From NCBI RefSeq assembly GCF_024753145.1, contig NZ_JANUGU010000006.1, positions 62,001 to 126,000 of the forward strand: DNA of 64,000 nucleotides, read 5' to 3'. Position numbers and translations under genes: made by a program. How positions within the stretch are numbered: position 1 is the stretch's first letter; each line of letters begins with the position of its first letter. Source of the DNA: Massilia terrae. Lineage in GTDB: Bacteria > Pseudomonadota > Gammaproteobacteria > Burkholderiales > Burkholderiaceae_D. Shown here piece after piece: positions 35,169-43,016 of the stretch. The notes under the pieces are model-generated. The model had not been told where the DNA came from. It did no database searches and saw only the letters and a list, made by a program, of their open reading frames with translations.

Positions 35169-36482
35169 ATGCAAAGCTGGCTTACCGCTCGCTACTACGC
35201 CTGGCGCCCGTACCTGCCGGCGCGCGTGCTGTACCACCGTGATTTCTTCTACGTCCGCGCCCTGCTCGCACAGCAAGGCGTGACGGTGGCCGAGCAGGCC
35301 CGGCGGCGCTTGCGCGCCATCCTCGTGCATGCGCTCGACTATGTGCCCTGGTACCAGCGCCACATCCGGCTGAGCATGGCCGAAGTCCAGCACGAGCCGG
35401 TGCACGAGCTGCTGGAGCGCTTTCCCTATCTCACCAAGGAAGAAGTCATGGCGCAGCAGCGCGACTTCCTCGACAGCCGGCTCGACCCGCACAAGCTGAT
35501 GTACGCGACCAGCGGCGGCTCGTCCGGGCAAGGCATCGGCATGTGGCGCAGCAAGCGCCTGGCCGACATCGAGAAAGCCTTCTTCACCCATGAATGGGGC
35601 AAGCTGGGCTTTTCCTTCGACAAGTCGCGCATCCTGCGCATCGGCGCGGACGCCCGCCGCCTCGCGCACGAAGGCCCGACCCGGGGGGTCGGCAACCGGC
35701 TCATGCTGTCGCCCTATCACGTGCACGAGCAGCACAAGGCTGCGATCCGCGAGGCGATCAACCGCTTCCAGCCGGAGTTCGTGCACGCCTACCCGAGCTC
35801 GGCGACGGCGCTGGCCGAACTGCTGCAGCCGGGCGAACTGGACGTGAAGGTGCGGGCGGTGCTGTTGGCTTCGGAACCGGCGATGCCGGCCCAGCTGGCG
35901 TCGATCCGGCGCCTGTTCGGCAGTCCGATTTCGCTCAACTACGGGCTGTCGGAGCGGACCAACCTGGCGTTCGCGAGCTATGGCGAAGCCGGCCTGTCGG
36001 ATTATGTGTTCCAGCCCCTGTACGGCTGGAACGAGAACCGCGTGGAGGACGAGCGCGCGGAGATCGTCGGTACTTCGCTGTGGAACGACGTGATGCCGCT
36101 GATCCGCTACCGCACCGGCGATTACGGCGCCATCGATGCGCACGGCCGCTGTGCCGCAATCGATGGCCGCGGACAGGAATTCCTGGTCGACCGCAATGGC
36201 AAGCACATCCCGGGGCTGGCCATCGTCATCGACGAAGCCACCTGGGACTTCGTGCGCCTGTACCAGGTGCGCCAGCAGCGCGCCGGCGAGATCACCCTGG
36301 TGGTGGTGCCGCGCCACGGCAGCCTGACGCCGGAGCAGCGCGACTTCATCCTGGGCGCGCAGCTGCGGCGCTGGGGCGGCTTCTTCGACATTTCGCTGGT
36401 CGAGGAAAGCGACATCCCGCTGGCGGCCAACGGCAAGCGCAAGCTGGTCATCAACGACTTGTGCACCAGCGCGGTCGCATGA
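35169..36482 (+). CDS. Phenylacetate-CoA-ligase/CapK-like adenylate-forming enzyme
   Basis: A 437-residue protein. The phosphate-binding loop YATSGGSSGQG (112-122), the adenine site LNYGLSERTNLAF (about 256-268) and YRTGDYG near 315-321 place it in the ANL superfamily, CapK/PaaK-like branch. The N-terminal part (YVPWYQRHIRL) is also typical. These enzymes adenylate a carboxylate and pass it to CoA or an amine. The usual C-terminal lysine region is short (PLAANGKRKLVIND). It begins 10 bases after the opine dehydrogenase stop behind AAGGGGGCG. The pair could make or break a peptide-like opine; this is speculation. Confidence 0.85.
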   Translation: MQSWLTARYYAWRPYLPARVLYHRDFFYVRALLAQQGVTVAEQARRRLRAILVHALDYVPWYQRHIRLSMAEVQHEPVHELLERFPYLTKEEVMAQQRDFLDSRLDPHKLMYATSGGSSGQGIGMWRSKRLADIEKAFFTHEWGKLGFSFDKSRILRIGADARRLAHEGPTRGVGNRLMLSPYHVHEQHKAAIREAINRFQPEFVHAYPSSATALAELLQPGELDVKVRAVLLASEPAMPAQLASIRRLFGSPISLNYGLSERTNLAFASYGEAGLSDYVFQPLYGWNENRVEDERAEIVGTSLWNDVMPLIRYRTGDYGAIDAHGRCAAIDGRGQEFLVDRNGKHIPGLAIVIDEATWDFVRLYQVRQQRAGEITLVVVPRHGSLTPEQRDFILGAQLRRWGGFFDISLVEESDIPLAANGKRKLVINDLCTSAVA

Positions 36483-36529
36483 CCGCTATTTGACGCCATC
36501 GGGATACGGTTCGGTTAGACTTGGCGGCC

Positions 36530-37753
36530 ATGAACTCCGCCACCCTGGACCAGGTCTACCGTAGTGATGCGCGCCGCGTGTTCGCGACCCTTGTTCGCCT
36601 GCTCGGCAACTTCGACCTGGCCGAGGAGGCCCTGCACGACGCCTTCCTCGCGGCGGCCGAACATTGGCCGCGCGAGGGGCTGCCGGCCAATCCGGTGGCG
36701 TGGCTGGTATCGGCTGGGCGTTTCCGCGCCATCGACCAGCTGCGCCGGCAGAAGCGCTTCACGCCGTGGGACGAGGCGCTGGACAATGTCGCGGACGATA
36801 ACGCATGCACGGAACCGGGCGAAGAGCTGGAAGATGACCGGCTGCGGCTGATCTTCACCTGCTGCCACCCCAGCCTGTCCGAGGAGGCAAGGATTGCGCT
36901 GACCCTGCGCGAGGTGTGCGGGCTGAGCACCGAGCAAGTCGCCAGCGCCTGCCTGGTGCCGGCGCCTACGCTGGCCCAGCGCATCGTGCGCGCCAAGGGC
37001 AAGATCCGCGATGCGCGCATCCCCTACCAGGTGCCGGGGCCGGACGAGCTGCCGGCGCGGCTGCCGGGCGTGCTGCGGGTGATTTACCTGGTGTTCAACG
37101 AAGGTTACTCGGCCTCGTCCGGCGACAATGTGCTGCGGCCGGACTTGTCAACGGAGGCCTTGCGGCTTGGGCGTCTGTTGCACGAACTGTTGCCGGAGCC
37201 GGAAGTGAGCGGGCTGTTGGCGCTGATGCTGTTGCAGGAATCGCGCCGCGCCGCGCGGGTGGACGCGGCGGGCGACCTTGTGCCGCTGGACGAGCAGGAC
37301 CGCGGCCAGTGGGACCGCGCGCTGATCGACGAGGGTTGCGGGCTGGTGCGGCGCGCCCTGCTCTCGCGCCGCTTCGGCACCTACACGCTGCAGGCGGCCA
37401 TTGCAGCCGTGCATGCCGAGGCGGCGGCGGCGCGGGACACCGACTGGAACGAGATCGTCGGCCTGTACGACGCGCTGCTGCGGCGCGAGCCGGCGCCGGT
37501 CATCGCGCTGAACCGCGCGGTAGCGGTGGCCATGCGCGACGGCCCGGCGGCGGGACTGGCGCTGATCGAGCCGCTGCTGGCGGATGAAGCGCTGCGGCGC
37601 TATCACCTGGCTTGGGCCGCCAGGGCTGAGCTGTACAGCCGCCTGGGCGACAAAGTGCAGGCACGCGAGGCCTGGGAGGCGGCGCTGGCGCTGGCCAAAC
37701 AGGAGCCGGAGCGCCGCTTCCTGCGCCAGCGGCTGGCGCGGATGGAGGAGTAA
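36530..37753 (+). CDS. ECF42-type RNA polymerase sigma factor
   Basis: A 407-residue protein. Region 2 is at about 5-75 (VFATLVRLLGNFDLAEEALHDAFLAAAEHWP) and region 4 at about 115-165 (EARIALTLREVCGLSTEQVASACLVPAPTLAQRI). A long C-terminal TPR-like extension (about 180-405), with YLVFNEGYSASSGD and PVIALNRAVAVAM, is specific for ECF42 and replaces an anti-sigma factor. ECF42 factors are always found next to YCII/DGPF genes, and such a gene lies at 38467 here after a VOC-domain gene. Start at ATG 36530; a TTG 9 bases upstream is possible. Confidence 0.92.
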   Translation: MNSATLDQVYRSDARRVFATLVRLLGNFDLAEEALHDAFLAAAEHWPREGLPANPVAWLVSAGRFRAIDQLRRQKRFTPWDEALDNVADDNACTEPGEELEDDRLRLIFTCCHPSLSEEARIALTLREVCGLSTEQVASACLVPAPTLAQRIVRAKGKIRDARIPYQVPGPDELPARLPGVLRVIYLVFNEGYSASSGDNVLRPDLSTEALRLGRLLHELLPEPEVSGLLALMLLQESRRAARVDAAGDLVPLDEQDRGQWDRALIDEGCGLVRRALLSRRFGTYTLQAAIAAVHAEAAAARDTDWNEIVGLYDALLRREPAPVIALNRAVAVAMRDGPAAGLALIEPLLADEALRRYHLAWAARAELYSRLGDKVQAREAWEAALALAKQEPERRFLRQRLARMEE

Positions 37754-37790
37754 GAAATTTGGGCTGTCTGCGTAAGTGCGAACTTGGGCT

Positions 37791-37901
37791 CGTCGTTCCC
37801 GCGGAGGCGGGAATCCATACTGAGTTTGCGCCAACGCGGCTATGGTGATGGAACGTGACAGGAAACTCAGCATGGGGTTCCCGCCTGCGCGGGAACGACG
37901 G
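37791..37901. repeat. Inverted REP pair (BIME-like)
   Basis: CGTCGTTCCCGC-like arm at 37791 with a hairpin to 37813, then about 63 bases, then the complete palindrome TTCCCGCCTGCGCGGGAA with CGACG to 37901 in reverse orientation. The same core occurs singly at 16234. It fills the gap between the ECF42 gene and the VOC gene. Confidence 0.75.
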
Positions 37902-38029
37902 TTTTTATTTCACACTTAGCGTAGGCAGAAGCGAATTTTTTGCGGGCGCTGTCGAAAACGCGCCGCGCCGTTCGACCAGTAAGCAGGACGGCCACCTGGC
38001 CAACCCGATCAACCTGAAAGGAGACTGTG

Positions 38030-38464
38030 ATGCTGCAACCGATTCCTTACCTCTCGTTCAATGGCAATTGCGAGGAGGCGATGCAGTTCTACGAGAAAGT
38101 GCTCGCCGGCCAGCTGGCGCCGATGGTGCGCTTTTCCGACATGCCCTGCCCGTCCGACGCGCCCGCCATGGATCCCGCGCGCGCCCGGCTGGTCGCCCAC
38201 GCCCGCCTGATGCTCGAAGGCGGCGGTATGCTGTTTGCAGGCGATTGCCCGCCGAGCATACCGTACGAAGGCGTCAAGGGCGTGTCGATGACCATCAGCT
38301 ACGACACGGTCGAGCAGGCGCAAAAGGTATTTCGCGATCTGTCGGAGGGCGGCAAGGTCACCATGCCGATGGGCGACATGTTCTGGGCGCAGGCCGCCGG
38401 CATGTGTCTCGACAAGTACGGCGTCAGCTGGTCGGTGAACGGCGCGCTCAAGCCGGTGGTCTGA
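38030..38464 (+). CDS. VOC family protein (PhnB/glyoxalase-like)
   Basis: A 144-residue protein of the PhnB-like VOC fold: PIPYLSFNGNCEEAMQFYEKVLAGQLAPMVRF, then LVAHARLMLEGGGMLFAGDCP, and MGDMFWAQAAGMCLDKYGVSWSVN at the end. Two betaalphabetabetabeta units would form a metal or small-molecule site; the usual E/H pairs are only partly kept. ATG 38030 follows AAAGGAG. A YCII gene starts 2 bases after its stop. ECF42 operons often contain such proteins, and their function is unclear; they may bind the ligand that the sigma factor senses. Confidence 0.88.
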   Translation: MLQPIPYLSFNGNCEEAMQFYEKVLAGQLAPMVRFSDMPCPSDAPAMDPARARLVAHARLMLEGGGMLFAGDCPPSIPYEGVKGVSMTISYDTVEQAQKVFRDLSEGGKVTMPMGDMFWAQAAGMCLDKYGVSWSVNGALKPVV

Positions 38465-38466
38465 CG

Positions 38467-38799
38467 ATGAAATACCTTTGCCTCGTTTATCTCGACAAGG
38501 AACACTGGAACGCCTGCCGCGACGCGGACTGCGCGGAATATGCGCAGCAGCTGGCGGACAGCCAGCGGATGCTGGCGGCCGAGCCCCTGCATCCCGTCGA
38601 GACCGCGACCACGGTGCGGGTGCGCAATGGCCAGGTGGCGCTGTACGACGGGCCATTCGCCGAGACCAAGGAGCAGCTGGCGGGCTTCTATCTGGTCGAC
38701 GCGGCGGATCTGAACGAGGCAATCCGCATTGCCAGTGGAATTCCGCCGGCCAAGTACGGCAGCGTGGAGGTGCGGCCGGTGAGACAGTTGGAAGTCTGA
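38467..38799 (+). CDS. YCII/DGPF domain protein
   Basis: A 110-residue protein. KYLCLVYLDKEHWN at the start and YDGPFAETKEQLAGFYLVDA (about 59-78) carry the DGPF signature of the YCII family. The final half has EAIRIASGIPPAKYGSVEVRPV. It is the expected partner of ECF42; in Streptomyces ECF42 was shown to activate DGPF-protein genes. Here the sigma gene, VOC gene and this gene run in one direction, separated only by a REP pair. Start set at ATG 38467. Confidence 0.9.
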   Translation: MKYLCLVYLDKEHWNACRDADCAEYAQQLADSQRMLAAEPLHPVETATTVRVRNGQVALYDGPFAETKEQLAGFYLVDAADLNEAIRIASGIPPAKYGSVEVRPVRQLEV

Positions 38800-38823
38800 G
38801 CGGTATTCACCGCTAGCCTGAAA

Positions 38824-38934
38824 ACCGTCGCCCCGGCGCAGGCCGGGGCCCATGCTGAGTGTTCGACTACGCGGCGTGTCTATGGGTTCCGGCCTGCGCC
38901 GGAAGTCGTTTCCGGCAGTGCCGGGAACGACGGT
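38824..38934. repeat. Diverged REP-like inverted pair
   Basis: Palindromes CCCCGGCGCAGGCCGGGG and TTCCGGCCTGCGCCGGAA, then TTTCCGGCAGTGCCGGGAACGACGG, with the spacer containing GCATGCTGAGTGTTCGACTACGC. The layout is like that at 37791 but the core is CCGGC rather than TTCCCGC. Confidence 0.65.
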
Positions 38935-38976
38935 TTCTCTGCTAACACATTGGTTTGCTTAAGGCGTGCGGTATGT

Positions 38977-40053
38977 TCAGCCGACCGTTTCCAACCAAGC
39001 AAAAATCTCCGGCCAGATCTTTTCGTGCGCGCTCTTCCCTACCAGCACGCCCACGTGCTGCAAGCCCACGCCGATATCGCCTTCGTAATGCAACATCCGC
39101 TTGCCCGCACTGCCCGCCGCCTCGTAAAACGCCTGCATCGAATGCAGCGGAATCACGGTGCTGCGCGGATCGGCCACCGCCAGCAGCGGCGCGGTCAGCA
39201 TCTGCGGTCCGATCTCGCGCCCGCCGATCGCCAGCTTGCCCCGCATGAGCTCGTCATGCCGGTACAGCGACTCCACCACGTCCGTGAACAGCTTGCCCGG
39301 CAGCGGGAATTCATCGTGCGTCCAGCGCTCGACCCGCATGTGGACGGCCATTGCCTCCGGATTGCCCATCGATAGCACCCGGTCCAGCATGCGCTCCATC
39401 TGGAAGGCGTGCGGCGCGGCCATGGCGCTGACAGCATTGAGGAAGGCGCCCGGCACCTCGCTGTAGGCCGCCGCGATCGCGCGCGCGTCCGGCGTGGCGT
39501 GCACCATTTGGGCGAAGCAGCCAAGGTCGTGCCGGAAATGCAGCGGCGACTCCAGCAGCACGACCGCCCTCACCTCCTCCGGCCGCGCGCAGCCGTAGAT
39601 GGCGGCCAGGACGCCGCCCAGCGAATGGCCCGCCAGCGTGAGCAGCTGCTCGCCGCTGTCCTCGCGAATGGCCTGCCGGCAGGCGGCGAGCATGCGGTTT
39701 CCATACTCGTCCAGCCCGAAATCCGGCCCGGTTTCGGGCAGCCACTCCGCCAGGTAGACCTTGTAGCCCCGTTCCATCCAGCGCCGCACGACGCTGACCT
39801 GGGGCAGCAGGTCCCAGATGTAGGCGCGCTTGATCGGCGCGGGAACCAGCAGCACGGCGCGGCCCTCCTCCGGCGCCTGCTCGTACTTGCGCAGCCGCAG
39901 GCCGGGCTCGGTGTGCAGCACGGTGTAGGGCGTTTCTTGCGGGCCAAAGCCGAGCCGGTCGAGCATCTTGCCGCGGGCCTGGCGCATGCGGTCCATTTGC
40001 TTGAGGGCCATTACGCTGAATGGATTGGTGGCGTGCAGGGTCGAGGCGTTCAT
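38977..40053 (-). CDS. PHA-synthase-related alpha/beta hydrolase
   Basis: A 358-residue protein. Segments VLLVPAPIKRAYIWDLLPQVSVVRRWMERGYKVYLAEW match the PhaC N-terminal core. The nucleophile elbow is AGHSLGG with Ser, where true PHA synthases have Cys in GxCxGG. Asp and His positions are seen in LAVADPRSTVI and LQHVGVLVG. It is therefore a hydrolase or a Ser variant related to class III synthases, perhaps acting on polyhydroxyalkanoate or other esters. No phaE, phaA or phaB is near. It stands alone, with a REP pair at its 3' end and a 411-base gap at its 5' side. Confidence 0.75.
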   Translation of the reverse strand: MNASTLHATNPFSVMALKQMDRMRQARGKMLDRLGFGPQETPYTVLHTEPGLRLRKYEQAPEEGRAVLLVPAPIKRAYIWDLLPQVSVVRRWMERGYKVYLAEWLPETGPDFGLDEYGNRMLAACRQAIREDSGEQLLTLAGHSLGGVLAAIYGCARPEEVRAVVLLESPLHFRHDLGCFAQMVHATPDARAIAAAYSEVPGAFLNAVSAMAAPHAFQMERMLDRVLSMGNPEAMAVHMRVERWTHDEFPLPGKLFTDVVESLYRHDELMRGKLAIGGREIGPQMLTAPLLAVADPRSTVIPLHSMQAFYEAAGSAGKRMLHYEGDIGVGLQHVGVLVGKSAHEKIWPEIFAWLETVG

Positions 40054-40464
40054 GGGAGCGGATGGGAGGGGTTCGGGAAACGAGCCACTCTACGCCGGGC
40101 GTGGTCCAAATCCAACGGCGTTCTGCAATCGGCTTGGCGAGGATCAAACGGCACCGCGGATTACCCAAAAGCGATAAAAACAGGAGTCTGGCGCCATTTT
40201 TTTAAGCAGTTTCCCGTGGTCAAAAATTAATCAAAAATATTGATGAATACGGTTTATTCTATATAAATATTTTATATCGTATAAACGATTTATACGATTA
40301 ATTCCAAGCTGCCGCACGGTATTTACGAAACCCGGCCCTTCGCAGCGTTTTATTTCTCCGGGGAAATCATTACGCGGCCGTCATTACCCGTGTCCCCGCC
40401 CGATGTGATAGCGTTTCGGCTGGCGCCGGCCCCGCAATCCGGCGACCTTCGACAGGAGAACATA
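40054..40464. other. Gene-free AT-rich region between divergent genes
   Basis: 411 bases, lower in GC than both neighbours, with an AT-rich core at about 40200-40320. No ORF with coding look. It holds the promoters of the hydrolase (minus) and of the cyclotransferase (plus, from 40465), and the dyad listed next. Confidence 0.7.
40276..40298. promoter_or_regulatory. Perfect 23-bp dyad, likely operator
   Basis: Arms ATCGTATAAA and TTTATACGAT are perfectly inverted around CGA. The size fits a TetR-, GntR- or MarR-type site. It sits about 220 bases from the hydrolase start and about 165 from the cyclotransferase start. Confidence 0.55.
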
Positions 40465-41241
40465 TTGAAGAAGTTTGCCAGCCTGGCCCTCGCCTTCTCG
40501 CTGATTGCAGCCGGGACGGCGCAGGCCGCCATTCCCGTGTACCGGTACATGGTGAAGAACACCTACCCGCACGATCCGCAGGCGTTCACCCAGGGTTTGT
40601 TCTTCAAGGACGGCTACCTCTACGAGACCACCGGCCTGCAGGGCCGCTCCTCGCTGCGCAAGGTTGAGCTTACGACCGGCAAGGTGCTGCAGAAAAAGGA
40701 TATCGCCAGCGAGTTCTTCGGCGAAGGCTCGGCCCCGGTCGGCAACGAGATCGTCGGCCTGACCTGGACCTCGCACGTCGGCTTCGTGTACGACCAGAAG
40801 AGCTTCGCGCTCAAGCGCCGCTTCAATTACCAGGGCGAAGGCTGGGGCCTGGCGAGCGACGCCCAGCAGCTCTACATGAGCGACGGCAGCAACGCCATCC
40901 GCGTGCTCGATCCCAAAACCTTCGACGAAAAGCGCCGCATCCAGGTCACCGCCGACGGCAAGCCGATCGACCGCCTGAACGAGCTGGAAGTGGTGGATGG
41001 CCAGATTTTCGCCAACGTCTGGGGCACCGACATCATCGCCCGCATCGACCCGGCCAATGGCAACGTGGTCGGCTGGATCGACCTCAGCGGCCTGCTGCCG
41101 CCCGCCCAGCGCGGCACCGATTCGGTCGACGCGGTGCTCAACGGGATCGCCTTCGACAGCAAGCACCACCGCCTGTTCGTGACCGGCAAGCTGTGGCCCA
41201 AGCTGTTCGAGATCGAGCTGGTCAAGCTGGAAAACCGCTGA
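40465..41241 (+). CDS. Glutaminyl-peptide cyclotransferase (bacterial five-bladed type), exported
   Basis: A 258-residue protein with a signal peptide (KKFASLALAFSLIAAGTAQAA). Family features: YPHDPQAFTQGLFFKDGYLYETTGL, GRSSLRKVEL, GEGWGLASDAQQLYMSDGS and LNELEVVDGQIFANVWGTDII. This type of cyclase converts N-terminal glutamine of secreted proteins to pyroglutamate and folds as a five-bladed propeller. Start at TTG 40465 with AGGAGA 6 bases before; the frame extends 75 bases further but without a signal peptide there. Preceded by a 411-base regulatory gap and followed by a converging alcohol dehydrogenase gene. Confidence 0.9.
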   Translation: MKKFASLALAFSLIAAGTAQAAIPVYRYMVKNTYPHDPQAFTQGLFFKDGYLYETTGLQGRSSLRKVELTTGKVLQKKDIASEFFGEGSAPVGNEIVGLTWTSHVGFVYDQKSFALKRRFNYQGEGWGLASDAQQLYMSDGSNAIRVLDPKTFDEKRRIQVTADGKPIDRLNELEVVDGQIFANVWGTDIIARIDPANGNVVGWIDLSGLLPPAQRGTDSVDAVLNGIAFDSKHHRLFVTGKLWPKLFEIELVKLENR

Positions 41242-41242
41242 G

Positions 41243-42256
41243 CTAGTGCACCGCGATGACCACCTTGCCGAAGTGCGAGCCTGATTCCATATAGCTGTAG
41301 GCGTCCTGCGCCTGGTGGAAGGGGAACACGCGGTCGACCACCGGTTCGATGTGCGCCGCGCTGACGAAGCGCACCACGTCTTCGAGCATGGTGCGGCTGC
41401 CCACGTAGATGCCGACCAGCCGCTTGGCGCTGGACACCAGCGTGGCCGGGTTGACCTCGCCGCCGAAGCCGCTGACGCCGCCGATGATGGCCACCGTGCC
41501 GCCCATCGCCACCGCCGACACTGAACGGTTGACGGTGCCCTTGCCGCCCACTTCCACCACCACATTGGCGCCCAGGCCGCCGGTCGCCTTCAGCACTTCC
41601 TCGTGCCAGTCCGGCGTGTGGCGGTAGTTGATGGTGTGATGCGCGCCGAGCTCGCGCGTGCGGCGCAGCTTTTCGTCGCTGGACGAGGTGACGATGGCGC
41701 GCAGGCCGGCCGCCCGCGCCATCTGCAGGCCCAGCACGGACACGCCGCCGGTGCCGAGCAGCAGCACGCTGTCGCCGGGCCGGGTGTGGCTGGACACGAA
41801 GATCGCGTTCCACGCGGTGACGCCGGCGCAGGGCAGGGTGGCGGCATCCACATAGTCCATCGACGGCGGGATGTGCACCAGCGCGTTCTCGTCGAGGATG
41901 ACCTCCTGCGCCAGCATGCCGTCGACGTCGCCGCCGAGCGCGTGGCGGATTTTGTCCTGCGAGGTGACGCCGTCGTGCCAGTGCGGGAAGAAGGAGGCGA
42001 TGACCCGGTCGCCAACCCGGAAGCGGGTGACGCCGTGGCCCGCTTCGACCACCTCGCCGGCGCCGTCGGAGCAGGGGATGATGGGATCGTCGACCGCCAC
42101 CAGGTAATTGCCGGCGGCGACGGTCAGGTCGCGGTGATTGAGCGCGACGGCATGCACCTTGACCCGCACCTCGCACAAGGACAGCGGGCGTTCGGGCATC
42201 ACGACACAGCGCAGGCCCTCGATGCCCTCTCCGGGAAGTAGTTGGTATGCCAGCAT
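41243..42256 (-). CDS. Zinc-independent MDR alcohol dehydrogenase/quinone-reductase-like
   Basis: A 337-residue medium-chain reductase. AVALNHRDLTVAAGNY and IPCSDGAGEVVEAGHGVTRFRVGDRVI mark the catalytic half; cofactor loop is LLLGTGGVSVLGLQMA. The cysteine ligands of a structural zinc are absent, so it is a zinc-free or weakly zinc-dependent type, as in quinone-reductase-like NAD(P)-dependent dehydrogenases. Start at ATG 42256 behind GGAGG; one 15 bases upstream is possible. It converges with the cyclotransferase gene. The isochorismatase gene stops 50 bases upstream, and the pair may be co-transcribed. Confidence 0.88.
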   Translation of the reverse strand: MLAYQLLPGEGIEGLRCVVMPERPLSLCEVRVKVHAVALNHRDLTVAAGNYLVAVDDPIIPCSDGAGEVVEAGHGVTRFRVGDRVIASFFPHWHDGVTSQDKIRHALGGDVDGMLAQEVILDENALVHIPPSMDYVDAATLPCAGVTAWNAIFVSSHTRPGDSVLLLGTGGVSVLGLQMARAAGLRAIVTSSSDEKLRRTRELGAHHTINYRHTPDWHEEVLKATGGLGANVVVEVGGKGTVNRSVSAVAMGGTVAIIGGVSGFGGEVNPATLVSSAKRLVGIYVGSRTMLEDVVRFVSAAHIEPVVDRVFPFHQAQDAYSYMESGSHFGKVVIAVH

Positions 42257-42306
42257 CGCGAAATCCTCCATCGGTTGCCGCGTGCTGCCGATTCTACCCG
42301 CGCTCT

Positions 42307-42948
42307 TCAGGCGGCAGCGCCCGACAGGCAGGCGTTGCGGGCGCGCTGGTGGGAGCCGACGATCGAGTCGCGTTCCGGCCTGCCGCCGCTGGCCAGCAGG
42401 CGCACCCATTCGGCGCTCGGCAGCACGGCCGCGAAGCGCGACTGCAGCACGATCATGAAGGTCTCGTGGATCTGGCGCGCGCTGGCGCTGCCGGCCCAGT
42501 TCGAGTAGGGCACCGAGCCGGTGGCGTCTTCCAGCACCTCGACGGCAAGCCCGGCGTGCAGGGCGGCGAAGGCGGTCGAGGCGATGCCGTTGTGGGTCAT
42601 GTAGCCGGCCAGCGTCACCGTGTCGATGCCGCGGGCGCCGATCCACTCCATCAGGTCGGTGCCGGCGAAGGCGCTGGGCAGGCTCTTTTCGACGTAATGG
42701 TCGTGCTGGCGGTAGGCGACCTGGTCGTGCAGCTGCCAGCCATGGCTGCCCTTGGCGAAGGCCGGCGAGCCGCGCGGGGCGGTTTCTTGCACCAGCACCA
42801 CCGGCACCTGGTGGCGCTGCGCCGCATCCATGGCGGCGCCGATATTGGCGAGCGAGGTGCCCAGGTCCGGGTATTCGATCGGCAGCCTGCCGGTCGTGTA
42901 CTCGTTCTGGACGTCGATCACGATCAGGGCGCGGCGGGCTTGGTCCAT
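42307..42948 (-). CDS. Isochorismatase-fold hydrolase with Cys-to-Gly change
   Basis: A 213-residue protein. The catalytic Asp is in LIVIDVQNEY and the Lys in YVEKSLPSAFAGTDL, but the cysteine of the T-H-x-C motif is Gly: it reads AGYMTHNGIASTAFAAL where C-V is expected. The codon is GGC, one base from TGC. PhzD/EntB-type isochorismatases lack the Cys too, so activity is possible but by another chemistry. The start at 42948 is the only ATG near. It follows the TonB receptor gene by 68 bases on the same strand. No siderophore genes are near. Confidence 0.85.
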   Translation of the reverse strand: MDQARRALIVIDVQNEYTTGRLPIEYPDLGTSLANIGAAMDAAQRHQVPVVLVQETAPRGSPAFAKGSHGWQLHDQVAYRQHDHYVEKSLPSAFAGTDLMEWIGARGIDTVTLAGYMTHNGIASTAFAALHAGLAVEVLEDATGSVPYSNWAGSASARQIHETFMIVLQSRFAAVLPSAEWVRLLASGGRPERDSIVGSHQRARNACLSGAAA

Positions 42949-43016
42949 TCTGTTCTCCAGCGATGTAAGAAAAACCCGGCACACTCGCGCATGCCGGGCC
43001 GACGCAAGCGAAATTG

